A stretch of DNA of 64,000 bases, from positions 1 to 64,000 of the forward strand of contig CANOMQ010000004.1 in the NCBI GenBank assembly GCA_947567595.1. The letters are read 5' to 3'. A program made the position numbers and the translations under genes. The notes under the pieces were generated by a model, which saw only the letters and a program-made list of their open reading frames with translations, had not been told where the DNA came from and made no database searches. Position 1 is the stretch's first letter. Every line of letters starts with the position of its first letter. Source of the stretch: an uncultured Lachnospiraceae bacterium. GTDB lineage: Bacteria > Bacillota > Clostridia > Lachnospirales > Lachnospiraceae. Of the stretch, positions 54,444-63,735 are shown piece by piece.

Positions 54444-55655
54444 ATGCGCAATGTTTATACGGTTGCCCAAATTAATTCTTATATCAAAAGTATGTTTTCC
54501 GAGGATTATATGCTGCGCTCCGTGTTTGTCAAGGGGGAAATCAGTAATTGCAAGTATCATTCGTCGGGGCATATTTATTTTACGTTAAAAGATGAAAAAG
54601 GTATAATAGCATGTGTTATGTTTGCCGGCAGCCGCGCCGGGCTCTCCTTCCAGCTAGAAGAGGGGCAGCAGGTCGTGGTTGGCGGTACGATTGATGTTTA
54701 TGAGCGCGACGGAAAATATCAGTTGTACGCAAAGCAGATTACGCTTGACGGCGCAGGGCTTTTATATGAAAAGTTTGACAGGCTCAAGCGAAAGCTTGAG
54801 GAGATGGGCATGTTTGCGCCGGAGTATAAGCAGCCCATACCACGCTTTATCAGGACACTTGGCGTTGTGACGGCACCTACGGGGGCGGCGGTGCGGGACA
54901 TTATCAACATTGCGACAAGGCGTAATCCTTATGTGCAGATTATTCTCTATCCTGCGATTGTGCAGGGGGAGTATGCCGCGGCAAGCATCGTAAACGGTAT
55001 CCATGCCCTTGAGCGGCTTGGCGTTGATGTGATGATTGTGGGCAGGGGCGGCGGCTCGATTGAGGATTTGTGGGCATTTAATGAGGAAATCGTGGCGCAG
55101 GCGGCGTTTGACTGCGCGGTTCCGCTGATTTCCGCGGTCGGTCATGAAACGGATACCACGATTATTGATTTTGTGGCGGATTTGAGGGCTCCGACGCCTT
55201 CTGCGGCGGCAGAGCTTGCCGTGTATGATTTTGGGTTGCTGATGGAAAAAATCGCGTTGTATGAGAGCACTTTGAACCACCATATGGCAAAGCGCTTGGA
55301 GCTGGAAAAGACAAGGCTTGAAAACCATAAAATCCGCCTTCGGTATTTAAGCCCTGTAAACCAGTTGCAGCAAAAACGTATGTACTGCATGGATTTGGAG
55401 GGACAGCTTTCGGGGCTGATGGAACGCTGCCTGATGGAGAACCGCCACAAAATGGCACTGCTTGCGCAGCAGCTTAAGGGACTTTCTCCGCTGGAAAAGC
55501 TCAGTCAGGGGTATGCCTATGTGGAGAATGACAAAGGGCAGGTCTTGAGTGATATCAGGAACGTGGAGACGGGGCAGGCGGTTCGGATTTATGTGAAAAA
55601 CGGTGTGGTAGATGCAAAGACAACAGGTGTTACGGAGGTGGATTATGGCGCGTGA
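54444..55655 (+). CDS. xseA: Exodeoxyribonuclease VII large subunit
   Basis: The 403-residue nuclease subunit has an N-terminal OB fold (VFVKGEISNCKYHSSGHIYF, then TLKDEKGIIACVMFAG) and the catalytic domain with GVVTAPTGAAVRDIINIATR, IVGRGGGSIEDLWAFNEE and GHETDTTIIDFVADLRAPTP. A long C-terminal coiled coil follows. It degrades single-stranded DNA with XseB. GGGAGG precedes the ATG; its stop overlaps xseB. Confidence 0.97.
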   Translation: MRNVYTVAQINSYIKSMFSEDYMLRSVFVKGEISNCKYHSSGHIYFTLKDEKGIIACVMFAGSRAGLSFQLEEGQQVVVGGTIDVYERDGKYQLYAKQITLDGAGLLYEKFDRLKRKLEEMGMFAPEYKQPIPRFIRTLGVVTAPTGAAVRDIINIATRRNPYVQIILYPAIVQGEYAAASIVNGIHALERLGVDVMIVGRGGGSIEDLWAFNEEIVAQAAFDCAVPLISAVGHETDTTIIDFVADLRAPTPSAAAELAVYDFGLLMEKIALYESTLNHHMAKRLELEKTRLENHKIRLRYLSPVNQLQQKRMYCMDLEGQLSGLMERCLMENRHKMALLAQQLKGLSPLEKLSQGYAYVENDKGQVLSDIRNVETGQAVRIYVKNGVVDAKTTGVTEVDYGA

Positions 55656-55851
55656 GATGACGCTTGACGAGACCTTTGAGCGGTTGGAGGAAGCGATTGG
55701 GAAGCTGGAGCAGGAGGACATTTCGCTCGAGGAGTCTTTTCGGGTTTATAAGGAGGGCATGAAGCTAATCAAGTCCTGCAACGAGAAAATAGACAGGGTG
55801 GAGAAGGACGTTTTGAAGCTGAATGCGGACGGGAAGCTGGAGGAATTTTAG
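55645..55851 (+). CDS. xseB: Exodeoxyribonuclease VII small subunit
   Basis: The 68-residue helical subunit is TLDETFERLEEAIGKLEQED, then ISLEESFRVYKEGMKLIKSC, the conserved XseB sequence. It overlaps xseA by 11 bp and has GGAGG upstream, so the stoichiometry is set by coupling. Confidence 0.96.
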   Translation: MAREMTLDETFERLEEAIGKLEQEDISLEESFRVYKEGMKLIKSCNEKIDRVEKDVLKLNADGKLEEF

Positions 55852-55904
55852 CCGGTAATGATGCTTGTAATGAGGATTATGGTGGGATAGAAAGGCAGGT
55901 CGTT

Positions 55905-56804
55905 ATGAAAGAGGAAATCAAGAGCCGCACGGAGACGATTGAACAGATTTTGAACGCATATCTTCCAAATGAGGAGGAATTAGCGTCTGATGTGGTCCGG
56001 GCGATGAATTACAGTGTGAATGCGGGCGGAAAGCGTCTTCGTCCGATGCTGATGCAGGAGACCTACAGGCTGTTTGGGGGAACGGGTAAGGTCATTGAGC
56101 CGTTTATGGCGGCAATTGAGATGATACATACGTATTCTCTTGTGCATGATGACCTTCCGGCGATGGATAACGACGAGTACAGGCGCGGAAAAAAGACGAC
56201 TTGGGCGCAGTATGGCGAGGCGGTGGCAATCCTTGCAGGCGACGGGCTTTTGAATTATGCGTTTGAGACAGCGCTAAAAGCATTTTCCCGTGAAGGGGCG
56301 GATATGCAGCGTGTGGCAAGGGCACTTTCAATTCTTGCAGACAAGGCGGGAATTTTTGGAATGATTGGCGGTCAGGACGCAGATATCGCGGCAGAGCATT
56401 CCGGTGAGGCGTTGACACTTTCCGAACTGCTTTATATTCATGAGCATAAGACGGCAGCGCTGATACAGGCGGCGATGATGATTGGCGCGGTGCTTGCCGG
56501 GGCAGATGACATGTCGGTAGAAACAATTGAAAAGGCAGCATATGAGATTGGGATTGCATTTCAGATACAGGACGATATTTTAGATGTTACAAGCACGTTT
56601 GAGGAGCTTGGAAAGCCGATTGGAAGCGATGAGAAGAATAATAAAGTAACATATGTTACTTTAAAGGGAATCGAGGAGGCTTCACGCGAACAGAAGGAAT
56701 TGTCCAATCATGCAATCGGTCTGTTGGAAGCATTTGGGGAACAGGGCTATCACAATGCCTTTTTGACGGATTTGGTAAAGAGCCTGATTACGCGTTTAAA
56801 ATAG
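55905..56804 (+). CDS. ispA: Polyprenyl synthetase (farnesyl diphosphate synthase-like)
   Basis: The 299-residue short-chain prenyltransferase condenses IPP with DMAPP/GPP. The first aspartate-rich motif is HDDLPAMDND and the second QDDILDVTS, with GGKRLRPMLM near the start. The residue five before the first motif (HTYSLV) suggests a farnesyl or geranylgeranyl product. It is followed by dxs, linking precursor supply with chain building. Confidence 0.95.
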   Translation: MKEEIKSRTETIEQILNAYLPNEEELASDVVRAMNYSVNAGGKRLRPMLMQETYRLFGGTGKVIEPFMAAIEMIHTYSLVHDDLPAMDNDEYRRGKKTTWAQYGEAVAILAGDGLLNYAFETALKAFSREGADMQRVARALSILADKAGIFGMIGGQDADIAAEHSGEALTLSELLYIHEHKTAALIQAAMMIGAVLAGADDMSVETIEKAAYEIGIAFQIQDDILDVTSTFEELGKPIGSDEKNNKVTYVTLKGIEEASREQKELSNHAIGLLEAFGEQGYHNAFLTDLVKSLITRLK

Positions 56805-56809
56805 GGAGG

Positions 56810-56828
56810 CATGACGATATTCGTCATG
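56810..56828 (+). promoter_or_regulatory. Hairpin between the dxs ribosome binding site and start codons
   Basis: CATGACGA (56810-56817) and TCGTCATG (56821-56828) form a perfect 8-bp stem over three bases. It starts right after GGGAGG and contains two of the three candidate dxs start codons. Confidence 0.6.
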
Positions 56829-58691
56829 AAAAGCTGCATGATACTTGAGAAAATAGAAAAAGAAAATGATATCAAGGAAATACCGGCAGAGGAGCTTGAG
56901 CTTTTGGCGGAGGAAATCAGGGACTTTCTGATTCATAAGATTAGTGTTACCGGAGGGCATTTGGGTTCGAATCTGGGGACGGTGGAGCTTACAATGGCGC
57001 TCCATTTAAGCCTGACCTTGCCGAAGGATAAGATTGTGTGGGACGTGGGACACCAGTCGTACACGCATAAAATCCTGACGGGAAGGCGCGCGGGGTTTGA
57101 ACATCTTAGAAAGTACGGCGGGATGAGCGGTTTTCCCAAACGAAAGGAGAGCGAGTGTGACTGCTTTGATACCGGGCATAGCTCCACGTCCGTATCGGCA
57201 GGCTTGGGGCTTGTGAAGGCGCGGGATTTAAGGGGCGAGGACAGCACAATCGTTTCCGTCATCGGTGATGGCTCTCTCACGGGCGGAATGGCGTACGAGG
57301 CTTTGAACAATGCGGCGCGTATTAAGACAAACTATATCATTGTACTCAATGACAACAACATGTCCATTTCGGAAAATGTCGGCGGCATGTCAAAGTACCT
57401 CAACAATATCAGGACTGCGGACAAGTATCTTGACATCAAGGAGGGCGTTTACAATTCGCTGATGGATAAAAAGATGGATTCATTGGTTGAGCGTATCCGC
57501 AGGGCAAAAAGCTCGGTCAAGCATCTTGTCATACCCGGAATGTTTTTTGAGGATATGGGCATCACGTATTTAGGCCCTGTGGACGGGCATGATATCAACG
57601 CGATGCTTAGGGTGCTGCGCGAGGCAAAGCGCTGCAAGTCCGCGGTGCTTGTGCATGTGATTACGCAAAAGGGCAAGGGGTTTGTGCCTGCGGAGCGCCA
57701 TCCTGCAAGGTTTCACGGTGCGGAGCCGTTTGATGTGGAGACAGGGCTTCCCTTAAAGCCAAAGACAAAGTCCAACTATACCGATGTGTTTTCGACAGTG
57801 ATGTGCAAGCTTGGCGACCGGAATCCGGACATTGTGGCAATCACGGCGGCGATGCCGGACGGAACGGGGCTGAAACGCTTTAAAAATATGTATCCTGACC
57901 GTTTTTTTGACGTGGGGATTGCAGAGGAACACGCAGTTACGTTTGCGGCAGGGCTTGCGGCGGGCGGAATGCGCCCGGTGGTGGCGATTTATTCCTCTTT
58001 CCTACAGCGTGCGTATGACCAGATTTTGCATGATGTGTGCATTCAGAACCTCCCGGTGGTGTTTGCCATAGACCGGGCGGGGCTTGTGGGGAGTGACGGT
58101 GAGACGCATCAGGGAATTTTTGATTTGTCCTATCTTTCCTCAATACCAAACATGCATATCATGGCGCCGAAAAATAAATGGGAGCTGTCGGATATGCTGA
58201 AATTCGCGGTTTCCTTTGACGGGCCGGTTGCGCTGCGGTATCCGCGCGGCGAGGCGTACGACGGACTAAAGGAATTTCGGGAGCCGATTGTTTTTGGAAA
58301 GGCGGAATGGCTGTTAAACGACAGGCAGGTGGTGCTGGTTGCGGTCGGCAGTATGGTAAAGACGGCGCTTAGTGTACGAAGTATGCTTGCAAAGCGGGGG
58401 TATGGATGCAGTATTATCAATGCGCGTTTTGTAAAGCCGATTGATACGGATATTCTTGATGAGGCGAGAAAGAGCCATGAGCTGATTGTCACGATGGAGG
58501 AAAACGTGGCGAGCGGCGGATTTGGGGAAAAGGTGCGTGATTACCTTGCGTCGGTCAAAAGCAATACAAAGCTTTTGACGGTTACCATTCCCGATGAGTA
58601 CGTGGAGCATGGGAATGTGGATATTCTGCGCAAGGAAGTGGGGATTGACGCGGAGACGATTGTAAAAAGGATTTTGGAGGTTCTCGGGTAA
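56811..58691 (+). CDS. dxs: 1-deoxy-D-xylulose-5-phosphate synthase
   Basis: The 626-residue thiamine-diphosphate enzyme condenses pyruvate and glyceraldehyde-3-phosphate, the first MEP step. TPP motif GDGSLTGGMAYEALNN, SVSAGLGLVKARDL and the late DRAGLVGSDGETHQGIFDLS and EEHAVTFAAGLA segments are canonical. The start is uncertain. The ATG at 56811 lies only one base after GGGAGG, the ATG at 56826 is 16 bases away across a hairpin, and MILEKIEKE at 56838 resembles the usual family start. Downstream, tlyA begins one base after the stop. Confidence 0.95.
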   Translation: MTIFVMKSCMILEKIEKENDIKEIPAEELELLAEEIRDFLIHKISVTGGHLGSNLGTVELTMALHLSLTLPKDKIVWDVGHQSYTHKILTGRRAGFEHLRKYGGMSGFPKRKESECDCFDTGHSSTSVSAGLGLVKARDLRGEDSTIVSVIGDGSLTGGMAYEALNNAARIKTNYIIVLNDNNMSISENVGGMSKYLNNIRTADKYLDIKEGVYNSLMDKKMDSLVERIRRAKSSVKHLVIPGMFFEDMGITYLGPVDGHDINAMLRVLREAKRCKSAVLVHVITQKGKGFVPAERHPARFHGAEPFDVETGLPLKPKTKSNYTDVFSTVMCKLGDRNPDIVAITAAMPDGTGLKRFKNMYPDRFFDVGIAEEHAVTFAAGLAAGGMRPVVAIYSSFLQRAYDQILHDVCIQNLPVVFAIDRAGLVGSDGETHQGIFDLSYLSSIPNMHIMAPKNKWELSDMLKFAVSFDGPVALRYPRGEAYDGLKEFREPIVFGKAEWLLNDRQVVLVAVGSMVKTALSVRSMLAKRGYGCSIINARFVKPIDTDILDEARKSHELIVTMEENVASGGFGEKVRDYLASVKSNTKLLTVTIPDEYVEHGNVDILRKEVGIDAETIVKRILEVLG

Positions 58692-59531
58692 ATGAAAGAG
58701 CGCTTGGATGTATTGCTTGTGAAGCAGGGCTTTGCGCAGTCGCGGGAGAAGGCGAAGGCGGTCATCATGTCCGGGACGGTGTATGTGAACGACCAAAAGG
58801 AGGACAAGGCGGGCGCGATGTTTGACGAGACAAAGGTGTCCATTGAAGTGCGGGGAAATACGCTGAAATATGTTAGCCGCGGCGGACTAAAGTTAGAGAA
58901 GGCAATTGAGCAGTTTGGCGTGGCGCTTGATGGAAAAACCTGCATGGATATCGGCGCTTCGACGGGAGGCTTTACGGACTGTATGTTGCAAAACGGGGCG
59001 GCGAAGGTCTATTCGATTGACGTGGGACACGGGCAGCTTGACTGGAAGCTTCGAAACGACCCGCACGTTGTCTGCATGGAAAAGACGAATTTCCGCTACA
59101 TGCAGCCGGAGGATATCGATGATGAGCCGGATTTTGCGTCGGTGGACGTGTCGTTTATTTCCCTTGACAAGATTTTGGTGCCTGCGCACCGGATTTTAAA
59201 GCCGGACGCACAGATGGTCTGTCTGATTAAGCCGCAGTTTGAAGCAGGCAGGGAGAAGGTCGGGAAAAAGGGCGTTGTGCGGGACCCGAAGGTACATATG
59301 GAAGTGATTGAGACGGTGCTGGCATTTACGCTTGCAAGCGGGTTTGGGCTGCTGCACTTGGATTTTTCACCCATTCGGGGACCGGAGGGAAATATTGAAT
59401 ATTTGATGCATATTGAAAAGACAGATACACCGTCAGGGGACTTTGATGCTGTGGCATATGTCAACGAAAATTATACCAAGTTGATAGAGAATACTGTTGA
59501 AAATGCACATAAAACGCTGGATATTTCGTGA
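58692..59531 (+). CDS. tlyA: TlyA family rRNA methyltransferase
   Basis: The 279-residue protein has an N-terminal S4 RNA-binding domain (MKERLDVLLVKQGFAQSREK) and an FtsJ-type methyltransferase domain with motif I MDIGASTGGFTDCML. The catalytic tetrad region includes VSFISLDKIL and LIKPQFEAGREKVGKKGVVR. TlyA 2'-O-methylates ribosomal RNA, and some members were called haemolysins. It starts immediately after dxs. The dxs-tlyA-nadK-argR-recN order is conserved. Confidence 0.94.
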   Translation: MKERLDVLLVKQGFAQSREKAKAVIMSGTVYVNDQKEDKAGAMFDETKVSIEVRGNTLKYVSRGGLKLEKAIEQFGVALDGKTCMDIGASTGGFTDCMLQNGAAKVYSIDVGHGQLDWKLRNDPHVVCMEKTNFRYMQPEDIDDEPDFASVDVSFISLDKILVPAHRILKPDAQMVCLIKPQFEAGREKVGKKGVVRDPKVHMEVIETVLAFTLASGFGLLHLDFSPIRGPEGNIEYLMHIEKTDTPSGDFDAVAYVNENYTKLIENTVENAHKTLDIS

Positions 59532-59677
59532 AGAACTAGATACGCAGGAAGTTTTATGATATAATGTGCACGAAAGCAATGGGCAGTGCCAAAATGTAAG
59601 CTGCAAAATCGGCTGCTTGCAGACGTATTTGGCAGAATGCATTTTGATAGGGCGGCTAATAATATACGGGAGCAAAA

Positions 59678-60490
59678 ATGAAAACATTTTATATTTATAC
59701 AAATACATTGAAGGATCCGACAGGGGAGAGTACAAAGCACATACGCGATTATCTGAACTTAAAGGGCTGTGTCGTAAGCGAAAAGCTTGACCGTTTTGTG
59801 GAAGGGATGCTGGTGCTTGGCGGAGACGGTACAATGCTGCGGGCGGCAAAGGAATACGTGGGAAGCCATGTTCCGATGATTGGCGTGAATTTAGGGACGC
59901 TTGGCTACCTTGCGGAGGTCGAGTGGGAGGAGCTTGAAAATGCGCTTGACGCTCTGATTAGCGGACAGTATGAGATTGAGGCGCGCATGATGCTGAGCGG
60001 GATTCCGGTGGTGTCGGGGGAAAGCATGACGCCGCAGACGGCATTAAACGATATTGTTATCAGCAGAAAGGGCGCCCTGCACGTTATCAATTTCAATATT
60101 TATGTAAACGGGCGGCTTTTGAGTACATATAGCGCGGACGGTATGATTATATCGACGCCGACGGGCTCGACTGCGTACAACCTTTCCGCAGGGGGACCGA
60201 TTGTGGAGCCGCGGGCGCGGTTGATTATGATGACGCCGGTGTGCTCGCATACGCTTGTCAACAACAGGACAATCATTCTCTCGGAGGAAGATGTCATCGA
60301 CATTGAAATCGGAAGGTATAAGCCCGGCGAAAAGCAGGAGGTTGACGCAAGCTTTGACGGAAGGGATCCTGTGAACCTCAATGAAGGGGATAAAATCAGG
60401 ATTATCCGTTCCGATAAGTCTACAAAAATTATTAAGCTTAGCGATGTCAGCTTTTTGGACATCATGCACAATAAGATGAGAATTTTTTGA
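59678..60490 (+). CDS. nadK: NAD kinase
   Basis: The 270-residue enzyme phosphorylates NAD to NADP. The catalytic GGDGTML (residues 47-53 or so), the NDIVISRK segment, and TPTGSTAYNLSAGGPI are intact. The N-terminus is short, as in Gram-positive PpnK. A 146-bp gap before it holds a TATAAT-like -10 near 59556, so it may have its own promoter besides read-through. Confidence 0.96.
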   Translation: MKTFYIYTNTLKDPTGESTKHIRDYLNLKGCVVSEKLDRFVEGMLVLGGDGTMLRAAKEYVGSHVPMIGVNLGTLGYLAEVEWEELENALDALISGQYEIEARMMLSGIPVVSGESMTPQTALNDIVISRKGALHVINFNIYVNGRLLSTYSADGMIISTPTGSTAYNLSAGGPIVEPRARLIMMTPVCSHTLVNNRTIILSEEDVIDIEIGRYKPGEKQEVDASFDGRDPVNLNEGDKIRIIRSDKSTKIIKLSDVSFLDIMHNKMRIF

Positions 60491-60526
60491 TAAATGCGGC
60501 GAATGCGGCAATGAGAGGATTTCTTG

Positions 60527-60982
60527 ATGAAAAGGGAACGGCATGAGGTGGTGGTAGACCTCATAAACAGGTATGATATTGAAACGCAGGAGGAGCTTGC
60601 GGCTTATTTGCGCCGGGAGGGCTTTGACGTGACGCAGGCAACGGTGTCAAGGGATATCAGAGAGCTGAAGCTGTCAAAGATTTCCGCGGGGGGCGGACGG
60701 CAGAAGTACATTATTTTGTCCAATGACGACAGCGGGCTTGGGGACAAGTATATCCGCGTGCTGCGTGACGGGTTTGTCTCCATGAATATGGCGCAGAATA
60801 TCCTTGTCATCAAGACAGTGCAGGGAATGGCAATGGCGGTGGCGGCGGCAATTGACGCGATGCGGCTGCCGGAGATTGTCGGGTGCATTGCGGGCGATGA
60901 TACGATTATGGCGGCGATTAAGACGGTCGAGGACACAAAGGCAGTGATGGAAAAGCTGGAAGAAATCATACAGGGACAGTAA
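60527..60982 (+). CDS. argR: Arginine repressor ArgR/AhrC
   Basis: The 151-residue hexameric regulator has an N-terminal winged helix (IETQEELAAYLRREGFDVTQ, then ATVSRDIRELKLSKI) and C-terminal arginine-binding core with VRAMAMAVAAAIDAMRLPEI-like segment and GCIAGDDTIM. The start ATG 60527 has AGAGGA about nine bases upstream. Arginine genes themselves are not in this window. Confidence 0.96.
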   Translation: MKRERHEVVVDLINRYDIETQEELAAYLRREGFDVTQATVSRDIRELKLSKISAGGGRQKYIILSNDDSGLGDKYIRVLRDGFVSMNMAQNILVIKTVQGMAMAVAAAIDAMRLPEIVGCIAGDDTIMAAIKTVEDTKAVMEKLEEIIQGQ

Positions 60983-61014
60983 AAGGAAGATAAAAACAGG
61001 AGATTAGGTGATTT

Positions 61015-62703
61015 ATGTTAATAAGCTTACATGTGAAAAATCTGGCTCTGATTACGGAGACGGAGGTTCATTTTAAGGAAGGGTTAAATATTTTAAGTGG
61101 AGAGACGGGAGCCGGTAAATCAATTATTATCGGCTCCATTAATCTTGCGCTTGGCGCGAAGGCGGACAAGGATTTGATACGCACGGGCGCGGAGTATGCG
61201 CTTGTGGAGCTGGTTTTTCAGGTGGAGGACGGGGCGCTTATAGATGCGCTAAAATCGCTTGAAATTCCGGTGGAGGACGACGGGCTTGTCGTGATACAGC
61301 GGCGGATTGCACCAAACCGCAGCACATTTAAAATCTGTGGTGAGACGGCAGTGGTGAAGCAGGTTCAGGCAGTGAGTGCGCTTCTGATCGATATTCACGG
61401 GCAGCACGAAAACCAGTCGCTTCTATATAAAAAGAACCATATGGAAATTCTGGACGCGTTTGCAGGCAGCGGGCTGGCTGCGGTAAAGGAGGAATTGCGC
61501 GCGGAGTATGGTGCGTATGTGCATCTTAGACAGGAGCTTGGAGCGCTTGACACCGACGAGGGTGCGCGGGCAAAGGAGCTTTCGCTTGCGGAGTTTGAGT
61601 ATCATGAGATTGAGGAGGCGGCGCTTACAGAGGGCGAGGACGAGGAGCTTGAGCAGCTTTTTAAGAAGATGTCAAACAGCAGGCAGATTGTGGAGGCAGC
61701 AGGCAGGGCGTATCAGCGAACGGGCGGCGACGGGCAGTCGGCGGCGGATTTGGTCGGTCATGCCGTGCGCGATTTGCGCGGTGTTGAGGGATATGATGAG
61801 AAGGCGCGGGAGCTTGCGGACGAGCTTGACAATATTGACGCGCTGTTAAACGATTTTAACCGTGGGATTGCGGAATATATGGCGGACATGGAGTTTGACG
61901 CGCAGACCTTTGCGGATACGCAGGAGCGCCTGAATTTGATGAACCGCCTGAAATTAAAATATGGCGGAAGTATAGAACATGTGTTTGAATATCGGGAGCG
62001 GCTTGCCGAAAAAATTGAGAAGCTTCAAAATGCGGACGCATACAAAGCGAAGCTTGAGGAGCAGCTTGCCGAAAAACAGGCGAGGTTAGAGGCGCTTTGT
62101 GCGAAGGCATCTGATATTCGCGCAAAGGAGGCAGAGCGTCTTGCAAAGGAAATGACGGACGCGCTGACGGATTTGAATTTCCTTGATGTGCAGTATGAAA
62201 TACAGGTGCGGGGGCAGCAGGAGCTGTCGGCGTCGGGGTATGATGATGTGGAGTTTATGATTTCGACCAATCCGGGTGAGCCGTTAAAGAGTCTTGGAAG
62301 CGTGGCGAGCGGCGGCGAGCTGTCGCGTATCATGCTTGCGCTGAAAACGGTGCTTGCCTCGCGGGATAAAATTCCGACCATGATTTTTGATGAAATTGAC
62401 GCGGGAATCAGCGGCAAGACGGCGTGGAAGGTTTCGGAGAAGCTCGGGCGGATTGCGCGGACGCATCAGGTGATTTGCATCACGCACTTACCGCAGATTG
62501 CGGCGATGGCGGACACGCACTTTATGATTGCAAAGCAGGTTGTTGACAATGCGACAGTGACTGATATCCACGAAATGAGCGAGTCGCAGGCAGTGGATGA
62601 GCTTGCGCGGATGCTTGGGAGCGATGAATTGACCGATACCGTGCGGGAGAACGCGCGGGAGCTGATTCGGAGTGCGAAAAGTAAAAAGCAGGAATTTTCG
62701 TGA
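61015..62703 (+). CDS. recN: DNA repair protein RecN
   Basis: The 562-residue SMC-like ATPase is recruited to double-strand breaks. Walker A is LSGETGAGKSIIIGSINLAL, with the Q-loop DIHGQHENQSLL. A coiled coil covers about 150-400, then the signature VASGGELSRIMLALK and Walker B PTMIFDEIDAGISGKTA. Length is standard. AGGAGA precedes the ATG. In many clostridia spoIVB and spo0A follow recN, but not here. Confidence 0.97.
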   Translation: MLISLHVKNLALITETEVHFKEGLNILSGETGAGKSIIIGSINLALGAKADKDLIRTGAEYALVELVFQVEDGALIDALKSLEIPVEDDGLVVIQRRIAPNRSTFKICGETAVVKQVQAVSALLIDIHGQHENQSLLYKKNHMEILDAFAGSGLAAVKEELRAEYGAYVHLRQELGALDTDEGARAKELSLAEFEYHEIEEAALTEGEDEELEQLFKKMSNSRQIVEAAGRAYQRTGGDGQSAADLVGHAVRDLRGVEGYDEKARELADELDNIDALLNDFNRGIAEYMADMEFDAQTFADTQERLNLMNRLKLKYGGSIEHVFEYRERLAEKIEKLQNADAYKAKLEEQLAEKQARLEALCAKASDIRAKEAERLAKEMTDALTDLNFLDVQYEIQVRGQQELSASGYDDVEFMISTNPGEPLKSLGSVASGGELSRIMLALKTVLASRDKIPTMIFDEIDAGISGKTAWKVSEKLGRIARTHQVICITHLPQIAAMADTHFMIAKQVVDNATVTDIHEMSESQAVDELARMLGSDELTDTVRENARELIRSAKSKKQEFS

Positions 62704-62787
62704 TGATATCATAGATATTGCGATTTATTTGTGCTATACTAGAGACAGTAAAGGATATGTTTCTTTTCCACAAAGGGGGTGAACGAT

Positions 62788-62967
62788 ATGCCAATAAATG
62801 AAAAAGAAATTAACTGCAATCTTTTTGACCAACTGACAATTTTAGAGGATATAGAGGAAATTGCAGAAAAAGAACAGGCAACGGAAACGCTGAAATTAAT
62901 CAGTAAAAAGCGCAAGCAAATAGAGCGAAAATTATATCAAAAACCACCATTGACAAATAATGATTAG
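62788..62967 (+). CDS. Hypothetical 59-residue charged helical protein
   Basis: A short intact frame has an excellent GGGGGTGAACGAT ribosome binding site. The product MPINEKEINCNLFDQLTILE then DIEEIAEKEQATETLKLISK is a charged amphipathic helix with acidic N- and basic C-terminal halves. No signal peptide. I do not recognise the family, and it lacks the Spo0E motif. It sits where spoIVB would be expected and is followed by a strong terminator. Confidence 0.65.
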   Translation: MPINEKEINCNLFDQLTILEDIEEIAEKEQATETLKLISKKRKQIERKLYQKPPLTNND

Positions 62968-62974
62968 TGGTATG

Positions 62975-63010
62975 AAAAAAGAGTGTCAGGAAGGTTTGAC
63001 ACTCTTTTTT
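62975..63010. terminator. Strong bidirectional terminator
   Basis: AAGAGTGTCA (62979-62988) and TGACACTCTT (62997-63006) form a 10-bp stem with A tract before and T tract after. It serves the 59-residue gene and the convergent secreted protein gene. Confidence 0.9.
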
Positions 63011-63030
63011 GGCTACATTTGGTTTGGGTT

Positions 63031-63735
63031 TTAATTCGAAAACCCTTCAATCGTAAAGCTCACCGCATCGACAGGAACGTTAAATTCATCTTTATAAACC
63101 CTCCCCACCGACAATGCGCTCGCATACAGCCTGACTTTTGAGAGAACATTCCCCGCCGCATCGCGGAAATACCCATAGCAGCCCCATTTCCGAAAATCCT
63201 CGTCCCCGTACGACGTACACTTAAACTGCAATTTCAACGTACTCTTATAATCATGGTAATCCGCATACGTAAAATCATACGGAACAAACTCATAGCTCAC
63301 CAGCTCGCAGTAATTCTTCTTATCCGACCCAAGCTTCGCGGGCACATTCATAATCACCGACGACGCGTTAATCGTCGTATAGCCGACCACCGCGGGATTG
63401 TCCATATGTACTACTGCCGCAACCGTCGTGCCAAGCCCTACATAATTGACCTGAAATGCCGCAATATTTCCGGCAACTGCAACAGGTGTCACCGTAGCGA
63501 CATTCGGGTCGGCAACCACGCAGGTAAGCCTTGAGGCGTCAAACCCCTCACCTAGAGCCGCAGTAAACGTAGCGACACCGTTTTCCGGCAGCACAATTGC
63601 GTCCTCCGACAAAATGACACCATTTCCGACGCTCTCCTTCGCAAAAGCCTCTGCGGCAGGCACAGCGCTTACAACAGCAGTCACCAGCGCGGCGCTTAGG
63701 GCAGCGCAAATCCATTTCTTGAAAAATTGTTTCAT
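63031..63735 (-). CDS. Secreted Ig-like domain protein
   Basis: The 234-residue protein has a clear signal peptide (KKWICAALSAALVTAVVSAV, cleaved after about AEAFA). A Big-like domain follows (GVATFTAALGEGFDASRLTC, then VVADPNVATVTPVAVAGNIA), then a second beta-rich domain (LKLQFKCTSYGDEDFRKWGC with C-terminal AVSFTIEGFSN). The DPNVATVTP motif resembles the SDNxxVATV of Big_2. Function unknown; probably a surface or matrix protein. Strong SigA promoter and AGGAGG upstream. Confidence 0.8.
   Translation of the reverse strand: MKQFFKKWICAALSAALVTAVVSAVPAAEAFAKESVGNGVILSEDAIVLPENGVATFTAALGEGFDASRLTCVVADPNVATVTPVAVAGNIAAFQVNYVGLGTTVAAVVHMDNPAVVGYTTINASSVIMNVPAKLGSDKKNYCELVSYEFVPYDFTYADYHDYKSTLKLQFKCTSYGDEDFRKWGCYGYFRDAAGNVLSKVRLYASALSVGRVYKDEFNVPVDAVSFTIEGFSN

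Noticed and set aside
62788-62967. Spo0E-like aspartyl phosphatase
   Set aside because: The size is right and the position near expected sporulation genes is suggestive, but the SxxxD-type Spo0E motif is absent.
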